Source: Chloroflexota bacterium (GTDB lineage Bacteria; Chloroflexota; Anaerolineae; UBA7937). From it: a stretch of 8,740 nt of DNA. The DNA is taken from positions 1 to 8,740 of the forward strand of contig DMLA01000078.1 of assembly GCA_003453555.1 (NCBI GenBank), given 5' to 3'. This document shows positions 1 through 5,343 of this stretch, one piece after another (within the stretch, counting starts at the first letter, position 1; every line of letters starts with the position of its first letter). The position numbers and the translations under genes were made by a program. The notes below the pieces were generated by a model. It saw only the letters and a program-made list of their open reading frames with translations. It ran no database searches and had not been told where the DNA came from.

Positions 1-1003
1 AGTGGGCATTAACGGGTTCGGTCGCATCGGGCGGCAGGTTTTGAAGGCCATTCTGGAGGAGTATCCCGAAACCCTGGAAGTGGTGGCCATCAACGACCTC
101 TTCGATGTCAACACTAACGCGCACCTCTTCAGATACGACTCCAACTATGGCCGCTTCCCAGGCAGGGTGGAGGTCGAGGGCGAGGTTTTGGTGGTCAACG
201 GCCACCAGGTCAAGAGTTTCGCCCAGCGCGACCCCAGCCAACTCCCTTGGGGAGATCTGGGCGTGGAGATCGTTGTGGAGTCAACCGGCGTCTTCCGCAG
301 CGGCCCTCAGGCAGCCATGCACCTCCAGGCCGGGGCTAAGAAGGTGATCATCACCGCTCCAGCCAAGGAGGAGGATATCACCATCGTTCTGGGGGTCAAT
401 GAGGGGATGTACGACCCGGCAAAGCACCGTATTATCTCTATGGCCTCTTGCACTACCAACTGCTTGGCTCCTGCGGCCAAGGTAATCAACGATGAGTTCG
501 GGATCGTCAAGGGGTTGATGACCACCATCCACGCCTACACCAGCGGTCAGCATCTCTTGGATATGGGGCATAAGGACCTGCGGCGTGCGCGGGCGGCGGC
601 ACTAAATATCGTGCCGACCACCACTGGAGCGGCTCGCGCCATAGGGGTGGTTATTCCAGAGTTGGCAGGGAAATTGGACGCTTTCGCCATACGGGTTCCC
701 ACTCCAACGGTCTCCCTCATTGACCTCACCGTCGAGATAGAGCGCGAGGCGACGACTGAAGAGTTGCTGGGAGCCTATAAGGCGGCGGCCGAAGGGCCCA
801 TGGAAGGCATTCTGGGCTACAGTGAGGAACCGTTGGTCTCGGTGGACTACAAAGGCGACCCTCGCTCCGGCATCATCGACGCCCAGTTCACCCGGACCTT
901 GGGTGGTAACATGGTCAAAGTCGTCGCCTGGTATGACAACGAGTGGGCCTACTCGGTGCGCGTGGCCGATCTAGCCAACTTCTTGGCGGAGAAGGGGCTA
1001 TAG
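1..1003 (+). CDS. gap: Type I glyceraldehyde-3-phosphate dehydrogenase, 5' end cut by the window
   Basis: Phosphorylating GAPDH, a cytoplasmic glycolytic enzyme that converts glyceraldehyde 3-phosphate, NAD(P)+ and phosphate to 1,3-bisphosphoglycerate. The visible protein opens with VGINGFGRIGRQ, the N-terminal Rossmann motif, which normally follows two to four residues; the GTG at base 2 is therefore probably an internal Val codon and the real start lies just outside the window. Residues below are counted from that Val. INDLFD (about 31-36) supplies the acidic residue typical of NAD binding. The catalytic Cys150 is in ASCTTNCLAP and the partner His177 in TTIHAYT. HKDLRRARAAA, RVPTPTVS and WYDNEWAYS are also present, and the 333 visible residues match the usual 330-340. 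Odd points: Met147 stands where SNASCTTN normally has Asn, TSGQ replaces the usual TxDQ, and DMGHKDL replaces DLPHKDL. An intrinsic terminator follows, so the gene probably ends its own transcript. Confidence 0.96.
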   Translation, partial: VGINGFGRIGRQVLKAILEEYPETLEVVAINDLFDVNTNAHLFRYDSNYGRFPGRVEVEGEVLVVNGHQVKSFAQRDPSQLPWGDLGVEIVVESTGVFRSGPQAAMHLQAGAKKVIITAPAKEEDITIVLGVNEGMYDPAKHRIISMASCTTNCLAPAAKVINDEFGIVKGLMTTIHAYTSGQHLLDMGHKDLRRARAAALNIVPTTTGAARAIGVVIPELAGKLDAFAIRVPTPTVSLIDLTVEIEREATTEELLGAYKAAAEGPMEGILGYSEEPLVSVDYKGDPRSGIIDAQFTRTLGGNMVKVVAWYDNEWAYSVRVADLANFLAEKGL

Positions 1004-1065
1004 TCCATCGTCTGTACGCGCACACGCTCTGCCTGCTCGTTCTGACAGGATAGAGGAACTATCGC

Positions 1066-1090
1066 AAGGGGGCGATGAGCCCCCTTTTTT
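1066..1090 (+). terminator. Rho-independent terminator after gap
   Basis: AAGGGGGC (1066-1073) pairs with GCCCCCTT (1079-1086) around the 5-nt loop GATGA, and the run of six T covers 1085-1090. This is a textbook GC stem followed by a U tract, 62 bases after the gap stop codon. A smaller hairpin, GATAG/CTATC (1049-1063), sits just before it. It separates gap transcription from the downstream phosphofructokinase. Confidence 0.9.
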
Positions 1091-1164
1091 CTCGGGCTAT
1101 CTATGGCTGAGCCTTGCCAGAGTCAATGGCTGGCCAAGAGGAGTTTGCTAATCATATGAGATGT

Positions 1165-1170
1165 GGAGGG
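1165..1170 (+). promoter_or_regulatory. Ribosome binding site that fixes the phosphofructokinase start
   Basis: GGAGGG lies four bases before the ATG at 1175. The in-frame GTG at 1163 overlaps this site and has no Shine-Dalgarno sequence of its own, so the ATG at 1175, giving MRIGVLTGGG, is preferred. Confidence 0.7.
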
Positions 1171-1174
1171 TAAG

Positions 1175-2206
1175 ATGCGAATCGGGGTTCTCACTGGCGG
1201 TGGTGATGTCCCGGGCTTAAACGCGGCTATCCGGGCCGTGGCCAGGCGGGCTTTTCAATACGGCTACGAGGTTTTCGGCATCAAAAACGGATGGGCTGGC
1301 TTGGTGGAAGGGGGTCTCGAGCCCCTAACGCTGCGCAGCGTCTCTGGGATACTGCATGTGGGCGGTACTATCTTGGGCACCTCCCGCACCAACCCCTGCA
1401 AGTCGCCGGCCGATTTGGCGAGTTGTATATCCCATGTGCAAGAGACAGGCCTGGATGCCTTGGTGGTGATCGGGGGCGATGACACCCTGGGGGTGGCCCA
1501 AGTCTTATGTGAGGCTGGAGTTAAGATAGTGGGCATCCCTAAAACGATGGATAACGATGTGCCTGGGACAGACTATTGCATCGGCTTCAACACGGCGGTG
1601 ACGGTGGTGGCCGAGGCTTGCGACCGGCTCCATACGACGGCTAGCGCCCATCATCGAGTGATGGTGGTAGAGGTGATGGGACGACACGCTGGATGGGTGG
1701 CCACCGTTGGCGGCCTGGCCGGCGGAGCAGACTTCATCCTCGTACCTGAGCGGCCTTGTGATCTTGACCTCATCTGCAAGCACATTAGGCGGCGGTGGGA
1801 AGAGCAGGGCAAGAGTTTCAGCATCATCGTGGCTTCCGAGGGAGCCGAGATCTATGAAGTGAAGGGGGAAGAAGAGTTAGGCGAAACCGACGAGTTCGGC
1901 CATGTGCGCTTAGACCGCCGGGATATAGGCAAGAACCTAGCCCGAGCGATAGAAGAAAGGACCGGGTTCGAGAGTCGAGCCGTGGTCCTAGGCCACATAC
2001 AGCGAGGCGGCTCGCCCACGGTCTTCGACCGAGTGTTGGCTACTCGCTTCGGGGTGAAGGCGGTCGATCTGATCCAAGAGGGGCAGTTCGGCTGCATGGT
2101 GGCCCTGAGAGGCAACGAAATCGTCGCCTTACCCCTCACCGAGGTGACTGGACGAGCGAAGGAGGTCGATCTCAAACTGTATGATCTAGCCCAGATTTTC
2201 TACTGA
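1175..2206 (+). CDS. pfp: 6-phosphofructokinase, group III, probably pyrophosphate-dependent
   Basis: Phosphorylates fructose 6-phosphate to fructose 1,6-bisphosphate in the cytoplasm. The 343-residue protein has the PFK fold signatures in order: LTGGGDVPGLNAAIR (6-20), GGDDT (100-104), PKTMDND (122-128), VEVMGRHAGW (165-174), SEG (221-223) and HIQRGGSP (274-281). Asp126 and Asp128 match the catalytic and Mg-binding aspartates of E. coli PfkA. Asp103 sits where ATP enzymes have Gly104, and Lys123 where E. coli has Gly124; known work on PFKs links this Asp and Lys pair to pyrophosphate as phosphoryl donor. The wording of the motifs resembles the actinobacterial group III enzymes such as the Amycolatopsis PPi-PFK. 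If it uses PPi the reaction is reversible and can serve glycolysis and gluconeogenesis. The start is set by GGAGGG at 1165. It follows the gap terminator and lies 124 bases before pgk. No convincing promoter was seen. PPi use is inferred, not proven. Confidence 0.93.
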   Translation: MRIGVLTGGGDVPGLNAAIRAVARRAFQYGYEVFGIKNGWAGLVEGGLEPLTLRSVSGILHVGGTILGTSRTNPCKSPADLASCISHVQETGLDALVVIGGDDTLGVAQVLCEAGVKIVGIPKTMDNDVPGTDYCIGFNTAVTVVAEACDRLHTTASAHHRVMVVEVMGRHAGWVATVGGLAGGADFILVPERPCDLDLICKHIRRRWEEQGKSFSIIVASEGAEIYEVKGEEELGETDEFGHVRLDRRDIGKNLARAIEERTGFESRAVVLGHIQRGGSPTVFDRVLATRFGVKAVDLIQEGQFGCMVALRGNEIVALPLTEVTGRAKEVDLKLYDLAQIFY

Positions 2207-2249
2207 TTAGTACCGACCCACACCTGGGATAACATGATTGTGGGCTTCG

Positions 2250-2291
2250 CCCAAGGTTGGTGGGGCCAGTCCCAGAGTTGGTGGGGCCAGT
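2250..2291 (+). repeat. Two tandem copies of a 21-bp repeat
   Basis: Units 2250-2270 and 2271-2291 share the 15-bp core GTTGGTGGGGCCAGT exactly, preceded by CCCAAG in one and CCCAGA in the other. The period of 21 keeps the pgk frame open upstream of its real start and would encode a seven-residue repeat. A small hairpin, TGGGC-TTC-GCCCA (2241-2253), overlaps the left edge. This may be a remnant of a dispersed repeat family; only this copy pair is visible in the window. Confidence 0.85.
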
Positions 2292-2330
2292 TTCTCCCTT
2301 CTTCCAGAACAAGGTGTAAAAAGAGAGGAT

Positions 2331-3503
2331 ATGGACAAGAAGACGGTCAGGGATATCGACGTTAAGGGTAAGCGGGTCCTGGTACGAGTGGATTTCAACG
2401 TACCCTTAGCCGGGGGGGAAGTAGCCGATGACACACGCATCCGAGCTGCGCTCCCCACCATCCGGTATCTTTTGAACCAGGGGGCAGCGGTCATTCTGGT
2501 CTCTCACCTGGGCCGGCCCAAGGGCGAGGTGAGGGAAGATCTGCGGATGGACCCTGTGGCCCGGCGTCTCTCCGAACTTTTGGGTCAGGAAGTGGTCAAA
2601 GTGGACGACTGTATCGGCCCCGAAGTGGAGGCGGCCGCAGCCAGACTGAACTCCGGCGAGGTGCTTCTTCTGGAGAACCTCCGCTTCCACAAGGAGGAGG
2701 GGGAGAACGATCCGACTTTCGCTGCTAAGTTGGCGGCTTTAGCCGAAGTCTACGTGAACGACGCTTTCGGTGCGGCCCATCGGGCCCATGCCTCGGTCTC
2801 TGGCGTGCCGGCCTACCTGCCAGCCGTGGCCGGTTTCCTGATGGAGAAGGAACTGAACTTTCTGGGGGCGGCCCTGGAGAAGCCGGAACACCCCTTCGTG
2901 GCTATCCTGGGTGGGGCCAAAATCTCCGATAAGATCGGCGTTGTCGAGAACCTGCTGAGCAAGGTGGACGCATTGCTCATCGGCGGGGGGATGGCCAATA
3001 CCTTCCTTAAGGCTCAAGGATACGAAGTGGGGGAGTCGTTGGTGGAGGAGGAGAGTCTTCCTTTGGCCCGGGAGATAGTGGCCAAGGCTGGCCAGAGGCT
3101 GGTGCTGCCCAGCGATGTAGTGGTGGCCGATGCGTTCCAGGCCCAGGCCCGGGCGAAGACAGTGGGTGTGGGTGAGGTGCCCGCTGGCTGGCGTATTATG
3201 GATATCGGTCCCCAGACCGTTGAACTCTTTGGGGAGAGGCTGGCCTTGGCCAAGACGGTGGTCTGGAACGGGCCGATGGGTGTCTTCGAGTTCCCCCGCT
3301 TCGCCCAGGGCACGGTGGCTATAGCCCAGAAGTTAGCTCAGATAGAGGCCATGACTATCATCGGGGGCGGCGACACGGCAGCGGCGGTGAGGCAAGCCGG
3401 TCAGGCCGATAAGATGAGCCACATCTCAACCGGTGGGGGGGCCAGCCTGGAGTTCTTGGAGGGCAAGACCCTGCCTGGGGTGGCGGCTCTGGAGGATAAG
3501 TGA
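2331..3503 (+). CDS. pgk: Phosphoglycerate kinase
   Basis: Transfers phosphate from 1,3-bisphosphoglycerate to ADP, giving ATP and 3-phosphoglycerate; it acts in the cytoplasm directly after GAPDH. The 390 residues match the usual bacterial length. Substrate-binding motifs are RVDFNVP (19-25), the Arg at 36, SHLGRPKG (58-65), LLENLRFHKEE and YVNDAFGAAHRAHAS. The nucleotide side shows LGGAKISDKI, VVWNGPMGVFE and the C-terminal GGGDTAAA with STGGGASLEFLEGK. The frame is open for 31 codons upstream to a TTG at 2238, but that stretch is the tandem repeat and is not PGK-like. The ATG at 2331 gives MDKKTVRDIDVKGKRVLVRVD, a normal PGK start; the purine-rich GAGAGG before it is close (2 nt spacing), so initiation may be modest. 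It is probably co-transcribed with the phosphofructokinase. The usual order gap-pgk is broken here by that gene. Confidence 0.97.
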   Translation: MDKKTVRDIDVKGKRVLVRVDFNVPLAGGEVADDTRIRAALPTIRYLLNQGAAVILVSHLGRPKGEVREDLRMDPVARRLSELLGQEVVKVDDCIGPEVEAAAARLNSGEVLLLENLRFHKEEGENDPTFAAKLAALAEVYVNDAFGAAHRAHASVSGVPAYLPAVAGFLMEKELNFLGAALEKPEHPFVAILGGAKISDKIGVVENLLSKVDALLIGGGMANTFLKAQGYEVGESLVEEESLPLAREIVAKAGQRLVLPSDVVVADAFQAQARAKTVGVGEVPAGWRIMDIGPQTVELFGERLALAKTVVWNGPMGVFEFPRFAQGTVAIAQKLAQIEAMTIIGGGDTAAAVRQAGQADKMSHISTGGGASLEFLEGKTLPGVAALEDK

Positions 3504-3568
3504 GGGAGTTAGGGCACTGATAGTTTGGGGTCGGCTTGGGTTATAAGGTCAGAGGGGAGACTCAGCCA

Positions 3569-3814
3569 TCACGCCTTCCTCCGACTCTTCTCATTGCACC
3601 TTTTTCCTTCGGATGATGAGTCCCCCGGACGATTCCGCAGACACTTATAGGCTTGCACGCCGATGCACTCCTCAGCGTACTGGCACCAATCGATGCCGGA
3701 TGGTCCTCGATCCCTTCTTACTTCAGCCTGGCAATGGGGAGAGCGGGCAACTAGTTCGTCCGACCAGGTTTCCATCTCCTGGCCGCACTCTGGACAATCG
3801 ACATATTCGGGCAC
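3569..3814 (-). CDS. Small zinc-ribbon-type protein with an incomplete cysteine set
   Basis: A short 81-residue protein opposite to all its neighbours. It begins VPEYVDCPECGQEMETWSDE (first residue read as Met from GTG). Cys7-Pro-Glu-Cys10-Gly is a zinc knuckle; a second knuckle would be expected near 25-28 but reads Ser25-Pro-His-Cys28. IDWCQYAEECIG (41-52) resembles the tail I recall from small zinc-ribbon proteins of anaerobic bacteria, where a Cys usually stands at the position of Gly40. The last 25 residues are polar and basic and look like an unstructured tail. The sequence logic (CxxC, WSDE, DWC) argues for a real gene rather than a shadow frame, but two expected cysteines are missing, so it may be decaying or structurally divergent. 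The start is GTG with weak AGGGA upstream; no ATG exists in this frame before an upstream stop near 3893. Function is unknown; metal binding is inferred. Confidence 0.6.
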   Translation of the reverse strand: MPEYVDCPECGQEMETWSDELVARSPHCQAEVRRDRGPSGIDWCQYAEECIGVQAYKCLRNRPGDSSSEGKRCNEKSRRKA

Positions 3815-3981
3815 CGCTTCCCTAAAGCGGATGGCATCCGTACATCCTTTATTGTTCTCAATAGGTCGCTTAGGCTCTGGACCTTGAGGGAGATTTTACC
3901 CTCTTTCTGGTAGAGGCCAAGAACCCCCTCTAAAACCCTGAAGAAGTGGTCACGATGTCTTGGCTCATCTACGAAAAACTA
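3815..3981. other. Intergenic region between zinc-ribbon gene and regulator promoter
   Basis: No gene is supported here. It holds most of a 6-bp hairpin over the start of the minus-strand gene (3814-3830) and a weak hairpin CCTCT/AGAGG (3900-3916). No clear promoter for the minus-strand gene was found. The 65 bases between pgk and the end of the minus-strand gene (3504-3568) show no convincing terminator. Confidence 0.5.
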
Positions 3982-4010
3982 TTGACACGAGGGTCTGCTT
4001 ATGCTATTAT
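3982..4010 (+). promoter_or_regulatory. Strong sigma70-type promoter of the LacI-family regulator
   Basis: A perfect -35 box TTGACA (3982-3987) is followed after 17 bp by TATTAT (4005-4010), which matches five of six -10 positions and is preceded by TGC, an extended -10 element. An alternative -10, TATAAT at 4008-4013, would give a 20-bp spacer and is less likely. The surrounding A+T-rich patch stands out from the GC-rich window. Transcription should begin near 4017, about 30 bases before the ATG at 4046. Confidence 0.82.
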
Positions 4011-4028
4011 AATATTAATCCGCGTTAC

Positions 4029-4040
4029 TAACACGTGTTA
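4029..4040. promoter_or_regulatory. Palindromic operator, probably bound by the adjacent LacI-family protein
   Basis: TAACACGTGTTA is a perfect 12-bp palindrome with a central CG, the form expected for LacI/GalR operators. It lies just downstream of the predicted transcription start and 5 bases before the ATG of the regulator, where a bound repressor would block its own gene. No second copy was seen elsewhere in the window. Confidence 0.68.
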
Positions 4041-4045
4041 AAACC

Positions 4046-5104
4046 ATGCATGCTCAAAGGCGAGTAACTAGCAAAGATGTGGCCGAGCGGGCCGGCGTAT
4101 CTAGAACCACGGTCTCCTTCGTCCTCAACAATGTTCCCGGCGTACGGATAAGTGAGGGGACCCGGCAGAAGGTACTACACGCCGCGCGGGAACTCAACTA
4201 CTACCCCAACGCCGCGGCTAGAAGTTTAGCCAGCCGCAAGACCCGCCGCATCGGCTTGGTCCTCTGTCAAAGTCCAGAGCGGATCTTTGTCGATGCCTTT
4301 CTTCCAGGGGTACTTCGAGGCATTGGCGATATGGCCCAAGCCCAAGAGTTTGGAGTGTTGCTCCAATCAGTGGAGAACGTCGCCCAACCCGATGCCTATA
4401 CCCACCTAGTAGGGGAGAAACAGATCGACGGCATCATCCTCTCCGGCCCCCGTTCCGACGATGGTCAACTCTTGGCTTTGAGAAAGGAGGGTTTCCCCGT
4501 GGTGCTCCTAGGTCAATTAGAGGGGAGCGGGGTACCCTTCGTGGACGTGGACAGCGTCGGGGGGGCTAGACTGGCGGTGGAGCACTTGATAGAACATGGC
4601 CACGAACGCATAGGCCTCATCACCAACGCCCCACCCCAATATACGGCCAGCGCGCAACGGGAACGGGGATACAGACAGGCTTTGGAGGAACATGGACTCA
4701 CGTATGATCGAGGCTTAGTGTGCTGCGGTGACTTCAACGAGGAGAGCGGCTGGCGTGCCATGTCTGAACTCCTGGAGGTCGTCCCCCCTCCCACTGCGGT
4801 CTTCGCCGCCAGTGACCTAGTAGCCTTCGGGGCTATGGAAGCGGCAAAGGCGCGAGGGCTAAAGATACCTCATGACCTGGCTTTGGTCGGTTTTGACGAT
4901 GTGCCCCTGGCCCGTTACGTAGACCCCCCCTTGACCACTATTCGCTTACCGGCATATGAGTTGGGGGCCGGTGCAGGGCGGATGTTGCTCGGGCTGATTA
5001 AAGGTGAAGAGGTAAAAGATACCCAGCTGTTCCTGGAGACCGAGTTGGTTGTTCGGGACTCCTGCGGAATCCACGAGGGAGCAACTCTTGAGAGATCGGT
5101 GTGA
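4046..5104 (+). CDS. LacI/GalR-family transcriptional regulator
   Basis: A DNA-binding sugar-responsive repressor of 352 residues, the usual size for the family being 330-350. The N-terminal helix-turn-helix reads VTSKDVAERAGVSRTTVSFV (7-26), followed by the hinge region with YYPNAAARSLASRKT (52-66), whose helix inserts into the operator minor groove. From about residue 68 (RIGLVLC) comes the periplasmic-binding-protein-like effector domain, with DGIILSGPR, HGHERIGLIT, TAVFAASDLVAFGAMEAAKARG, VGFDDVPLARYVDPPLTTIRLP as the typical landmarks. The ATG at 4046 has no Shine-Dalgarno sequence; the leader is about 30 bases and contains the palindromic operator. The gene stands upstream of a carbohydrate ABC importer in the same direction, so it likely regulates that importer and itself. 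The effector cannot be read from the sequence. Confidence 0.95.
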   Translation: MHAQRRVTSKDVAERAGVSRTTVSFVLNNVPGVRISEGTRQKVLHAARELNYYPNAAARSLASRKTRRIGLVLCQSPERIFVDAFLPGVLRGIGDMAQAQEFGVLLQSVENVAQPDAYTHLVGEKQIDGIILSGPRSDDGQLLALRKEGFPVVLLGQLEGSGVPFVDVDSVGGARLAVEHLIEHGHERIGLITNAPPQYTASAQRERGYRQALEEHGLTYDRGLVCCGDFNEESGWRAMSELLEVVPPPTAVFAASDLVAFGAMEAAKARGLKIPHDLALVGFDDVPLARYVDPPLTTIRLPAYELGAGAGRMLLGLIKGEEVKDTQLFLETELVVRDSCGIHEGATLERSV

Positions 5105-5343
5105 TCCGAAGAGGAGGATAGTTCGAGGAGACGGAACTGGCGCACACCACAAGCGGTTTGCCAGTTCCGAGGATGCTAGAAACGACGACCTCGGTTTTCG
5201 CTGTGTTCGTTAGCCTGGGACCTATTCCCTTGTCCATTAGGCAAGTCCTCAGGCGATAGCCCAATAGAAAGGAGGGATGGCTTTCGAAGAGAATGACGAC
5301 GGCGTTCTGAAGTGGTTCTACGCTCCAAAGGAGGAGAGAAAAG
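5105..5343 (+). other. Leader region between regulator and importer with stem-loops
   Basis: This gap holds an inverted repeat CGGAACTGGC/GCCAGTTCCG (5132-5141 and 5160-5169), an overlapping weaker one CCGAGG/CCTCGG (5167-5172 and 5189-5194), a third stem GCCTGGG/CTCAGGC (5213-5254, one G-U pair), and a short ORF at 5277-5351. No T tract follows the first stem, so a classical terminator is not shown. A possible extended -10 (TGCTAGAAA, 5174-5182) lacks a good -35. No copy of the regulator palindrome was found here. Confidence 0.5.
5132..5169 (+). terminator. Perfect 10-bp stem-loop after the regulator gene, possible terminator
   Basis: CGGAACTGGC pairs perfectly with GCCAGTTCCG across an 18-nt loop, starting 28 bases after the regulator stop codon. 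The position suits a transcript end, but no U tract follows, so it could instead stabilise the mRNA end or be a protein-binding inverted repeat. Confidence 0.4.

Noticed and set aside
1163..1174. GTG start four codons upstream for the phosphofructokinase
   Set aside because: It overlaps the ribosome binding site that serves the ATG at 1175, and PFKs start directly before the RIGVLTGGG motif.
2238..2330. In-frame 31-codon extension of pgk from a TTG start
   Set aside because: The extension consists mostly of the tandem repeat, has no PGK similarity and lacks a good ribosome site, while the ATG at 2331 gives a normal PGK N-terminus.
3613..3887. Two plus-strand open frames of 70-74 codons over the zinc-ribbon gene
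   Set aside because: They lack ribosome sites and motifs, while the - strand frame shows CPEC and DWC signatures.
4006..4034. Divergent promoter for the minus-strand gene overlapping the regulator promoter
   Set aside because: The reverse -10 is good because the A+T patch is nearly symmetric, but the matching -35 (GTGTTA on the - strand) is poor and the gene start lies about 190 bases away.
5105..5343. Second operator for the LacI-family protein upstream of the importer
   Set aside because: I looked for matches to TAACACGTGTTA and found only half-site-like pieces such as TGTGTTCGTTAG near 5203, not a palindrome.
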